From Chrysophaeum taylorii (taxonomy: Eukaryota; Sar; Pelagophyceae; Pelagomonadales; Pelagomonadaceae): 64,000 nt of DNA. Location: NCBI GenBank assembly GCA_029834535.1, contig JAQMWT010000136.1, positions 105,993 to 169,992 on the forward strand, in the 5' to 3' direction. The notes below the pieces were generated by a model. It had not been told where the DNA came from. It was given only the letters and a program-made list of their open reading frames with translations, and did no database searches. The first letter of the stretch is position 1. The number at the start of each line of letters is the position of its first letter. A program made the translations under genes and the position numbers. Below are positions 19,615 to 28,420 of the stretch, piece by piece.

Positions 19615-20682
19615 ATGGAGGTGCTCGTAGAAATGAACGCGGGGACTTCCTCGTCCCTCCTCTCCCCGCCGCCGCAGCCGCTCGAGGATGCGACGGGCCC
19701 CGGCGGGCTCCGGAACATGTCCGCGTTGTCGCGCAAGGCTGCGACGACCCGAAAGAAGGAGCCTCCCCCCGAGAAGAAAAAGGAGCTTCCCCCGGTGGTC
19801 AAAAAGAAGATTGTCCCAGAGGTTTCGAAAAAGAAAATCGTCGAGGAGGAGCTCTCGAGCGCGGCGGCTTCGTCTAGGCGCGAAAAAACCGCGCCCGTCG
19901 AGCCGCCGCCACCACCACCGGTAGTAATACGACGGTCGAGTCGCGACGGACGACGAACGTTTGGCCTCGCGACTCTCGCCGCGCACGTGTACGCGTGCCG
20001 AATGCTCGGCGGCGCGAGCGCAGTCGTTGCCGCGTGCGGCGGCGTCGCCCTGCTCGTGGCGCTCCGCGCGCACGACGACGACGAGACCCTCGCACGATAC
20101 CGCGCCGTCGCGGCCTTGCGCGCGCCCGTCGAGAAACTCGAGACACTCCGTCGCGTCGCGCTCGAGCGGTGCCCGATCGCCGTCAAGAAGCTCGCCGTCG
20201 CGGTCGGGATCTGGCGCCTCGCGGGGCTCCTCTTCTCCCCGCAAAAAGTTGCGGCCGCCTTCCGGTGCTCGCTGGTGGCGATCCTCGCCCTCGCTTCCTG
20301 CTTCGCGTATCTTCCCCTCGTCGACAAGTCACGCCGCGCGTCCACCCTCGGCAAGGTCGTCGGCTTCGCCTTTGTGGCGTGGACGGGTCTCGTCGCCGTC
20401 GACGCGGCCCTGGGTCCCGACGCCTCCGCGACCCTTGCCTGCGCCGCCTGGCTCGCCCGACCCAGCGTCGACACCCTCGAGCTCAAGCGCCGCAAGCGCA
20501 GCGACGTTCTCCCGCTGCGGTCGCGCGACCTCGGCGTCCTCCTCGTCGTCGCGGACCGAGGGCCCTCCGACCGCTACGCAACCCTCTACGTCGGCTTCTT
20601 CGGGGCCTGGTTCGTCGCGAACCGCCCCTCCTCCCCCGGAAATCCCCCCCCCTTGGAGCCCACCTTCGAGCGCTTAGAGTAG
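19615..20682 (+). CDS. Hypothetical multi-pass membrane protein (PEX11-like shape)
   Basis: About 355 aa from the ATG at 19615; the frame is open a few codons further up but without an ATG. The N-terminal 110 residues are Lys/Pro/Glu-rich and probably disordered. From about residue 120 there are hydrophobic segments (GASAVVAACGGVALLVALRA, VGIWRLAGLLFS, CSLVAILALASCFAYLP, VVGFAFVAWTGLVAVDAAL). The order, an amphipathic RYRAVAALRAPVEKLETLRR, then GIWRLAGLLFS, is reminiscent of peroxisomal PEX11 proteins, but I cannot confirm this. The end of the gene lies about 20 bp from the palindromic element, so its 3' UTR may run into it. Confidence 0.6.
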   Translation: MEVLVEMNAGTSSSLLSPPPQPLEDATGPGGLRNMSALSRKAATTRKKEPPPEKKKELPPVVKKKIVPEVSKKKIVEEELSSAAASSRREKTAPVEPPPPPPVVIRRSSRDGRRTFGLATLAAHVYACRMLGGASAVVAACGGVALLVALRAHDDDETLARYRAVAALRAPVEKLETLRRVALERCPIAVKKLAVAVGIWRLAGLLFSPQKVAAAFRCSLVAILALASCFAYLPLVDKSRRASTLGKVVGFAFVAWTGLVAVDAALGPDASATLACAAWLARPSVDTLELKRRKRSDVLPLRSRDLGVLLVVADRGPSDRYATLYVGFFGAWFVANRPSSPGNPPPLEPTFERLE

Positions 20683-21451
20683 TAGTATATACAACAATAA
20701 TAATAAGGGGAAAGTCAAGTTTCCAACCACCATATAAGTTTGGTCACCGTAAACCTTCAACAAGTTTGGTCACTTAAGTTTGGTCAATCCGTCTCTTGGT
20801 TGACTAAACTTGTACTCTTAGAGAGCAAACATACGGTTCGATGACAAAACAAGGCCCGCCGTGATCAAGCTTTCAGCGGTTCTGCACGTCGCGCTGTGAC
20901 TCCGGATCGTCCTTCGACTTCGAAACGAACACGGTATCGATGCGGGCTTCGCTCAGGTCGAGCGGGAGCGTGGTGGTAACACGCCGACGTCGGTTGACCA
21001 CGACGCCGAGAAAGAAAACAAGAAGTCGCGTGCCCAGACGAAGGTAAACGACTACGAGAGATCGCCGAGTACGCTGTCGCAGCTCAGAGCGCGCAAATAC
21101 GAGGCTCCACTTTACTCGATCTGACCAAGATGCCAAGTTCAGCAGGTGTGTTCTCGAGGCCGACTTGCAGCAGATGATGTTCGACACGGGCGGCAAGTTG
21201 ACGGCGCGTACAACATCATTGTCTACAGCGCGACAGCGCTGTCGTTCAAGTGCTATATGTAAGATGCAGCGTTTATGTGCGTGCTGGTCGTTGTGATGTG
21301 CAAGTAGACAATACCGTCACATGTGCTAAAAGGCACACCTGCTCCGAACCTTCTTGCCGACAAAGATCCAGCTATCGCGCGAAGCACACTTCTGCGAGGC
21401 CGTGTCGGTCCTCATCAAGGGCTTTATGGAGGGCAAGTCGTCAGGCGGCTC

Positions 21452-21747
21452 GCTGGCCGGTTAGCACCCGGAAAGTCCGTGTTGGGATGGGGTTCGCTCG
21501 GTTGGGCAGAGCGCGACGGACAGGTCGATTGTTCGTGGACCAACACGTCCGCGGCCTGCGACGCTTTTGCACGACCTCGCACAAGACCGCGCAGTGGCGG
21601 TCCACCATCAACGAGTCCGTCCTCGTCCCTCGCCTCTGCCCCACAACTGCGTGATTTGCCTCTGTGATTCCGCACCGGCTCCTGCCGGTCCGGCCTGGCT
21701 CCCATGCTCGGGAGAGGTCTAAAGTTAGTTAGTTAGTTATTCAGTCT
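21452..21747 (+). mobile_element. Non-autonomous retroposon copy 1, in left palindrome arm
   Basis: A 296-bp insertion in the left arm flanked by direct repeats tcaggcggctc (21441-21451 and 21749-21759). The right arm (24860-24885, complement) has the uninterrupted sequence with a single tcaggcggctc, so this is a true insertion made after the two arms came to face each other or after they diverged. Its start (ctggccggttagcacccgga) and its end (tggctcccatgctcgggaga followed by gttagttagttagtta) match the copies at 24251 and 52595, while the middle differs. A four-base tail repeat and an 11-bp target duplication suggest target-primed reverse transcription. Confidence 0.8.
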
Positions 21748-22934
21748 GTCAGGCGGCTCTTCTCGGCATATGCGTTTGATAGACATCTGCAACAGTGTCA
21801 TCCGCTAAAGGCACGAGATGACGAACCGGGATCGTTCGCTGTAGTCTGTCATAAACATCGAACTAATAAGGCGCATCCGAATAATCTTGGGCGACGAAAC
21901 AGCGTGGTATCAGCGTTGTCTTGCGCAGGCCTTGTTTGTATGTGTTGTTCTGCGAGTGTTCGCATGTTGATGCGTGTGTATGGTCAAACTTGGAGGCATT
22001 CAATTTGGTGTGATCAAATTTCGAACAATCACATCAAACTTGTCATATTTTAGACTCGTACTGATGACTGGGTTAGAATTACAAGGGTGGTGTCGGCGAT
22101 CTTCCGGAGCGAGGCTGTCGACGTCTTGACATCCCTTCGCGCCGCAGCTTGTATTTGCCGACTTTCTCGTACAGTGCTCGACGGTGCAGCAGCAGCGGGA
22201 GATCTTGCGGCAGGGCGGGGTTGTCGAGATGCGCGAGGAGGAGGAGGATAAGGAGGTGTTCTCTTACGGTCGTGCGAGTTGTTTATGCTGGCGTAACGGC
22301 ACGTGCTCGCGTTGCCGTCCCATGATCAAGCTGGACAGCTAACTCCGGATCGGGTACGCGACGGTGAGGAACTCCTGAACGTGGTCCTGTACGGTCCCGC
22401 ACAAGTGTGGGACTACAATCTTTGGGTGCTCGAGGGGCGTTGCTCGCGCAGTTTCTCGAGGTCGTCGAGTTTCGCGTTCTCAACCCCGAGTTGATTATCA
22501 AAGACGCGCTCCCTCTCGAGTTTTGGGATGCAGAATGGGGTGATCCGTCTCACGCAGACCGTGTAAGTCTGGTGTCCTATGTCCGCTTGTTGTTGAAGAA
22601 TGACGCACGACCACGGCAACACCACCGTGGTGAGTCGCGGAACGATGGAACGGCCCAGCTACGCCAAGCCGTGGAATCTGCTCTCGGGCCGCGTGTCGCT
22701 GCCCGCTCTCCTTGCGTATCGCCAGCCGGACTCTGGCGCGCCATGTAGTTGCTACCACGCTGTGCCGCAAAGTCACGCGCCTTAAGCCTCCTTCCAAAGG
22801 GTATAAGCATTTGCTGGAAACGCCAGGCCACCCAGTCTTAGGGTTGATTTAGCAACTTGGAGCAAACCCTTTCTGACTTTCTATGGAAAGTGACCACACA
22901 TGTGAGTTTTTCCTTAATCATACATCAAAATCGA

Positions 22935-23245
22935 GCAAACATGAAAGAAATTCACCAAACTTTTTGACCAAACTTGACGGATCCCTAATAATAATAATAA
23001 GGGATCGGTCAAGTTTGGTCAACAAGTTTGCTGAATTTTTTTCATGTTTGCTAGATTTTGATGTATGATTAAGCAAAAACTCACAAGTTTGGTCACTTTC
23101 CATAGAAGTTTGGTCAGTTAAGTTTGGTCACTCCGAAGTTGCATTAAGTTTGATCAATCAACCCTATGATTAATTTCCTTGTAAGTTTGGTCAACAAATT
23201 TGATCACTACTCCTCAAACTTCCACAGTATTGACCAAACTTCGGC
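22935..23245. repeat. Clustered aagtttggtca motifs around the palindrome centre
   Basis: Around the centre the 11-mer aagtttggtca or its complement tgaccaaactt recurs about ten times within 300 bp in both orientations, with variants such as aagtttgatca. The same motif occurs at both outer ends (20727, 20764, 20775; 25520-25565). Subterminal short repeats of this kind are typical transposase-binding sites in DNA transposons; this role is inferred. Confidence 0.75.
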
Positions 23246-23718
23246 TTTTTAAATCAAACTTAAGGAGGCTTTTTAAGGGGGCGCGCGAGCGCTTTTGGTG
23301 CGAAAATGCTTTAAATACGAGAGCTAGGTGCTGCAGCTACGCAGAATCTACTACCGTGGCGTTACACGCGCGGCATGGACACCCCCCCATGACCGCCCGC
23401 CTTAGAAGGAGGTCCATCCTAAGACAGCGCGGCGATACCGCAAGGAGAGCGGGCAGCGACGCGCGGCCTCGAGAGCAGATTCCCACGGCTTGGCGTATTT
23501 AAGCTGGGCCCATTCTCGTACCTTCCATCGTTCGTACAAGTTACCCAAACCGCGACTCACCACGGTGGTGTTGCCGTGGTCGTGTTGCGTCATTCTTCAG
23601 CAACAACCGGACATCGGACACCAGACTTATTACATGGTCTGCGTGAGACGGATCACCCCATTCTGCATCCCAAAATCTCTCCGAGAGGGAGCGCGTCTTT
23701 GATAATCGACTCGGGGTC

Positions 23719-23798
23719 GAGAACGCGAAACTCGACGACCTCGAGAAACTGCGCGAGCGAGAACGCGAAACTCGACGACCTCGAGAAACTGCGCGAGC
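23719..23798. repeat. Two direct copies of a 40-bp unit
   Basis: The 40-bp segment beginning gagaacgcgaaactcgacga is present twice in tandem in the right palindrome arm. The left arm (22443-22485, complement) has one copy, so the duplication arose after the arms separated. Confidence 0.85.
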
Positions 23799-24250
23799 AC
23801 CGCCCCAGGAGCACCCAAAGATTGTAGTCCCACACTTGTGCGGGGCCGTACAGGACCACGTTCAGGAGTTCCTCATCGTCGCGTACCCGATCCGGAGTTA
23901 GCTGTCCAGCTTGATCATGGGACGGCAACGCGAGCACGTGCCGTTACGCCAGCATAAACAACTCGCACGACCGTAAGTGAACACCTCCTTATCATCCTCC
24001 TCCTCGCGCATCTCGACAACCCCTCCCTGCCGCAAGATCTCCCCGGGAGCTGCTGCTGCACCGTCGAACACTGTACGAGAAAATCGGCAAATACAAGCTG
24101 CGGCGCGAAGGGATGTCAAGACGTCGACAGCCTCGCTCCGGAAGATCGCTGACGCCAACCCTGTAATTCTAACCCAGTCATCAATCAGTACGAGTCTAAA
24201 ATATGACAAGTTTGATGTGATTGTTCGAAATTTGATCACACCAAATTGAA

Positions 24251-24614
24251 TAACTAACTAACTAACTTCAGACCTCTCCCGAGCATGGGAGCCAGGCCGG
24301 ACCGACAGGAGCCAGTCCGGAATCACGGGCCTGTAGACGAGGAGCGCCGAAAGGTCGGTCGGCGGAGAGTGACCATCAAGCTTGTCGCCATGCGACGAGG
24401 AGACCGCGATGTGACTGACAACCAACTCGTCGATAACCTTCCGTCTTCGCCCCCCGGCCATACCCCGTCCCACTGCGAACGTTCCGGCTGCCAACCGGCC
24501 CGCCCGGGAGGCGAATAGGTGCCAACCTACGCCGGGAGGGCGGATGCCCTCGCAAGGCTCAGGATTCATGAGGCACTGTCCTCCATCGCAACCGCAGTCG
24601 GCGATCAGGGTAAG
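24251..24614 (-). mobile_element. Non-autonomous retroposon copy 2 (longest), in right palindrome arm
   Basis: A 364-bp insertion in the right arm. The left arm near 21985-21995 shows the empty site: ggcattcaatttggtg on the left against caccaaattgaa then tgccacc on the right. The bases ttgaa flank the insert (24246-24250 and 24615-24619). Read on the minus strand, the element starts cttaccctgatcgccgactg, contains ggaacgttcgcagtgggacg and ends with a (GTTA)n tail. Its first 150 bases resemble the region upstream of the endonuclease of the decayed LINE at 43650, so it may be a LINE-derived deletion product. I saw no clear tRNA-like A and B boxes. Confidence 0.8.
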
Positions 24615-25620
24615 TTGAATGCCACCAAGTTTGCCCATACACACGCATCAACATGCGAATACTCACAGACCAACATCCACAAACAAGGCCTGCGTAAGAC
24701 AACGCTGATACCACGCTGTTTCGTCGCCCAAGATTATTCATTCGGATGCGCCTTATTAGTTCGATGTTTGTGACAGACTACAGCGAACGATCCCGGTTCG
24801 TCATCTTGTGCCTTTAGCGGATGACATTGTTGCGGATGTCTATCAAACGCATATGCCGAGAAGAGCCGCCTGACTTGCCCTCCACAAAGCCCTTGATGAG
24901 GACCGACACGGCGTCGCAGAAGTGCTTCGCGCGATAGCAGGATCTTTGTCGGGAAGAAGGTTCGGAGCAGGTGTGCCTTTTACAACACACGTGACGGTAT
25001 TGTCTACTTGCACATCACAAAGAACAGCACGCACATAAAAGCTGCACCTTGCATATAGCACTTGAACGACTGCGCTGTCGCGCTGTAGACCATGTTGTTG
25101 TACACGCCGTCTAAAAACTTGCCACCCGTGTAGAACATCAGATGCTGCTGCAAGTCGGCCTCGAGAACACACATGCTGAACTTGGCATCTTGGTTAGATC
25201 GAGTAAAGTGGACTACCCTCGTATTTTTTGCGCGCTCCGAGCTGCGACAGCGTACTCGGCGATCTCTCATAGTCGTTTACCTTCGTCTGGGCACGCGACT
25301 TCTTGTTTTCTTTCTCGGCGTCGTGGTCAACCGACGTCGGCGTGTTACCACCACGCTCCCGCTCGACCTGAGCGACGAAACCCGCATCGACGATACCGTG
25401 TTCGTTTCCAAGTCGCTCTGGTGTCTCAGTGCGAAATGCAGAACCGCTGAAAGCTTGATCAAAGCGGCCCTTGCTTGTTTTAAAGTACAACATGTTTAGT
25501 CAACCAAGATACGGATTGACCAAACTTAAGTGACCAAACTTGTTGAGGGTTTACGGTGACCAAACATATATGCATAAGGGAGGGTAGGAATGCCGGTCCT
25601 GGTGTGTGCGAGTGCCCGGG

Positions 25621-25630
25621 GCTATATATA
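25621..25630 (+). promoter_or_regulatory. TATA-like box at the palindrome edge
   Basis: gctatatata lies about 60 bp upstream of the ATG at 25686 of the Sec1-like gene, inside a ~60-bp segment present only in the right arm of the palindrome and followed by the last terminal-repeat bases (25637-25661). It is well placed as the core promoter of that gene, although TATA use in this organism is unknown. Confidence 0.4.
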
Positions 25631-25685
25631 CCCCTGTGGTTGGAAACTTGGACTTTTCCCTAATTGTTATAACAATAACCCGCCG

Positions 25686-27614
25686 ATGATGAGGGAGCTT
25701 CAAGCGCGGTCGGTGGGGCCATTGGTGGAGGTCGTGCGGCGAGAGCGCGGGGTGGCGGTGGTGTTCCTCGACGAGGGCGCGACCGAGGCCGTGCGGTGGG
25801 CCGGGGGCGTGCGGTGGGCCGTCGAAGCAATGGGGCTGCGCGGTCCCTGGTGCCTCCGGAGCCTCTCGGAGCCCGGCGAGGGCCAGTACATCATCACGGA
25901 CGCGGTGGAGACGACGGCCGTGGTGGTGGTGTGCGACCGGCTGGACCCCGAGTCGCGCGCGGCCGCCACTCGCGCCGCGCGCGAGTGCCAGGCCTCGCGC
26001 GTCGTCGCGTGCTGCGAGGGCGGCGACGCGCCTTCCGACTGGGTGATCTCCCGAGGCGCGTGCCCTCGGTTCGTCGCGCCGTTCTGTGCCCTCGACGAAA
26101 CCTCGGAAAACGACGGCGTGCCGCCGATCGCGACGCTCTCGAGCCCCCGGCTGGCGGGGGCTTTTCCGGCGCTGCCGTGGCACCGGCGCCGAGGCGGCGG
26201 AACGCGGGCCGACGCTCTCGGAGACGACCGGCGCGCGATGCTGCGGGACCTCGCCGGGGCCGTCGCGCGGCTCTGCGTGCAACTGGGGGTGGACGCGCAC
26301 CGCAACGTCTTCGCCGTGGGCGACACGGCCGCGCTCGTCGGGACGGCCGCGCTTCCCGGTCTCCTCCTCCCCCGAAACAAGGCGGCGAACGCGGCAAAGC
26401 GCGCGGCGCTCGTCGTCGTCGACCGCACCATCGACCTCCCGAGCGCCCTCGCGGGGCCCACCGATGCGGCGAGCTTCGTGTCGCGCGCCGCGCATTCGAC
26501 GCCGCGGAACGCGTGGCGCTACTCGTGCGACGCTACGGTCGCCGCGCCGCGATGGACGAGCCGGCCCGTCGGCCGGTCGGTCGACCCTTTTCCCGCGCTG
26601 CGCGACCTCGAACGCTGGTGGCCCGCGAGCCCCGGCCTCGCGGCAGCGCCGAGCCGCCGCTTCGTGCGCGCCGCGCTCCTCCTCGACGGCGACGGAGCCC
26701 TCGACAGCCTCGCGGCGGCGTGCCGGTCGCGCGTTCGCGAGCCCGCGCCCCACAAGCCCGGCCGCGGCAAGGGCGCCGAGCTCTTCGAGCAGACCAAGGT
26801 CCTCGTGCGCGAGTCGAACGACGACCTCGCCCCCGTCGCGGCCCTCGCCGTCGAAGCCACCCAGCGCACGCGCAAACCAAAGCACTTCGACGACCTCGAA
26901 TCGACCGCCGACCGCCTCGTCGCCGCGGGCGCGAACGCCGACGACTTGTACGCCGTGGCCGCCGACGCCCTCGACCGCGACCGCGCGACCCCGGCCCAGG
27001 CCCTTGCCGTCGCCGCCAAAGCAGTCGCGCGCTGCGGCGGTCCCGTGTCGTCGCGACCCTGCCGTCGCCTCGCCCGAGCCCTCGCGTCCAAGCACCGCCC
27101 CGTCGACCCCCGTCGCCTCCGCCGGATCGGCCGCCTCCCGCCCGCCGAGACGACCACCCTCGCCAGCCTCATCATCGCGATCCTCGAGGCCCAGGACCTC
27201 GGCGACCTCTGCGTCCCCGTCGGCGGCGCTCTCGAGTCCTTTGGCGCCGCCGTCGGCAACGCCATCGGCATCGGACGCCTCCGCAAGCACCACAAAAAGC
27301 CCGCCGACGATGCCGCCCTGCTCGTTTTCTTCGTCGTTGGCGGTATCTCCGTGCACGAGATCTCCCTCGTCGCGCGATACCTCCTCGCCAAGGGCCGCCG
27401 CCCCGGGGACGCCCTCGTCCTCGCGTCTACGACCCTCTCCTCCCCCGACCTCATCTGTGCCCACCTCCTCGACGACGACGACGATTTAGACTTTCGTGGC
27501 GTCTATGGCGGCGGCGGCGGCGACCTTGTTTATGACGACGACGACGACGACGACCTTTACGACGACGAGGAGGAGGAGGAGGAGGAGGCCGGCAGCTCCC
27601 CATCCTCGCACTAA
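25686..27614 (+). CDS. Sec1/Munc18-like protein, SCFD2-type
   Basis: 642 aa from the ATG at 25686; the longer open frame from 25590 overlaps the end of the palindrome and is not used. SM proteins bind SNAREs and tethering complexes in vesicle fusion. Signature segments: ALVVVDRTIDLPSAL (family motif ...IDRs.DL), a long middle domain, and near the end LLVFFVVGGISVHEISLVAR with RPGDALVLASTTLSSPDLI, which corresponds to the closing strand-helix-strand of Sec1 folds. Length and divergence fit SCFD2, which associates with the NAG-RINT1-ZW10 tethering system, better than STXBP or VPS33. The C-terminus has Asp and Glu runs. Very GC-rich single exon. Confidence 0.72.
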   Translation: MMRELQARSVGPLVEVVRRERGVAVVFLDEGATEAVRWAGGVRWAVEAMGLRGPWCLRSLSEPGEGQYIITDAVETTAVVVVCDRLDPESRAAATRAARECQASRVVACCEGGDAPSDWVISRGACPRFVAPFCALDETSENDGVPPIATLSSPRLAGAFPALPWHRRRGGGTRADALGDDRRAMLRDLAGAVARLCVQLGVDAHRNVFAVGDTAALVGTAALPGLLLPRNKAANAAKRAALVVVDRTIDLPSALAGPTDAASFVSRAAHSTPRNAWRYSCDATVAAPRWTSRPVGRSVDPFPALRDLERWWPASPGLAAAPSRRFVRAALLLDGDGALDSLAAACRSRVREPAPHKPGRGKGAELFEQTKVLVRESNDDLAPVAALAVEATQRTRKPKHFDDLESTADRLVAAGANADDLYAVAADALDRDRATPAQALAVAAKAVARCGGPVSSRPCRRLARALASKHRPVDPRRLRRIGRLPPAETTTLASLIIAILEAQDLGDLCVPVGGALESFGAAVGNAIGIGRLRKHHKKPADDAALLVFFVVGGISVHEISLVARYLLAKGRRPGDALVLASTTLSSPDLICAHLLDDDDDLDFRGVYGGGGGDLVYDDDDDDDLYDDEEEEEEEAGSSPSSH

Positions 27615-27807
27615 AATTTTTTTGGTGGGGGTTATCATGTTGTAATGTGTGTAAAAAAAAGAGTGTCCATCCATCATCGGCCCCGCAGCAGCATTTTGAA
27701 GTTAAGGAAGGAAGAACTCCTGCTCATTCGAATTCCGATGATGACCCCGCGCGCTTAATACGTTTTTCTTTGAATGAATGAATCCCAAAACTAGGGTTTA
27801 ATTTAAT
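27615..27807. other. Short intergenic region, convergent
   Basis: 193 bp between the plus-strand Sec1-like gene and the minus-strand small gene. It is AT-rich in its second half (attaatttaatttatga) and probably holds both 3' ends. Nothing else is visible. Confidence 0.6.
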
Positions 27808-28130
27808 TTATGAGGCCACCGTCGCGACGAGGTCGAGACCGACTCGATCCAAACCCACCAACTCGGCGATGCCGCGCGCCGTCTCCACGCCCATGTACCT
27901 CCCCTCCTCGGGGCCGACGAGCTCGTTGGTCGGGTAAAACACCTCTACGCGACACTCGGGCAGTCGCAGCATCGTTGCCCCGACGCTCTGCTCTGACAGG
28001 GGCCTCGCAGTTCGGGCATGCGCGGTGACCTCGCGATGGCGGCTTGGGCCGCGGCGCGAAATCCTCCCACGAGGGCTGCGGGCGCCCCCAGCCCCCGCAC
28101 CACGGCGTCCCGGCTTATCTCGCCCATCAT
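27808..28130 (-). CDS. Small unknown protein, one 41-nt intron
   Basis: Two open segments in different frames join if the 41 bases 28030-28070 are removed as an intron (minus strand gtggga...cgcgag), giving 93 aa from the ATG at 28130 (MMGEISRDAVVRGLGAPAAL, then VTAHARTARPLSEQ, and later VEVFYPTNELVGPEEG, MGVETARGIAELVGLD). Coding-like sequence also continues upstream of this ATG (GFILLIDVVASGTS) to a stop near 28210, so a further upstream exon is possible. I do not recognise the family. Without the intron the frame is broken, so a pseudogene is the alternative. It lies directly downstream of, and on the same strand as, the GH28 gene. Confidence 0.42.
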
Positions 28131-28217
28131 CGAGGTTCCCGAGGCGACGACGTCAATCAAAAGGATGAAACCTTCATCATATCGGGGGGTAATGGGTTGG
28201 GGTGGGTGCCACCCCTC

Positions 28218-28389
28218 TTATTGATGAGTTGAGGGGAGGAACAATGATGTTGTTGATGGGGCGCGGTGTCTCACCCAGGTGGCGGGGCTGGTCCAGCGAC
28301 GCAGCTGGTCGGTCGGCGACGCGGCAGGGGCATCAAGACCGCCACCGGAAGCTTTGGCTTTGGAGGGCTCGGCGTCGGGGGGATTCGTG

Positions 28390-28420
<31 letters not shown>

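Larger units (their letters stand above)
20705..25661. mobile_element. Nearly 5-kb imperfect palindrome (foldback-type transposon or head-to-head pair)
   Basis: The sequence from about 20705 reads as the reverse complement of the sequence running back from about 25661, with the centre near 22993 (ccctaataataataataaggg). Examples: gggaaagtcaagtttccaac at 20708 against gttggaaacttggacttttc at 25639; accgtaaac/aacaagtttggtcactt near 20750 against its complement near 25530; long matching blocks at 20875-21420 against 24880-25460. Arms are about 2.3 and 2.7 kb and differ by substitutions, two retroposon insertions, a 40-bp duplication and several indels of three bases. The motif aagtttggtca is repeated near both ends and in the centre. 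No intact transposase was found. Each arm also begins and ends with a similar AAGGG...GTCAAGTTT motif, so two single elements in inverted orientation are an alternative. Confidence 0.85.

Noticed and set aside
24251-24614. tRNA-derived SINE
   Set aside because: No convincing A and B boxes or cloverleaf could be seen; the LINE-like 5' region explains it better.
24258-24644. 128-aa minus ORF in the right palindrome arm
   Set aside because: It lies entirely within the non-autonomous retroposon and is not open in the related copies' 5' parts; repeat, not gene.
25551-27464. 637-aa minus-strand ORF antisense to the Sec1-like gene
   Set aside because: Arg/Gly/Val-rich without domains; the opposite frame has Sec1 motifs.
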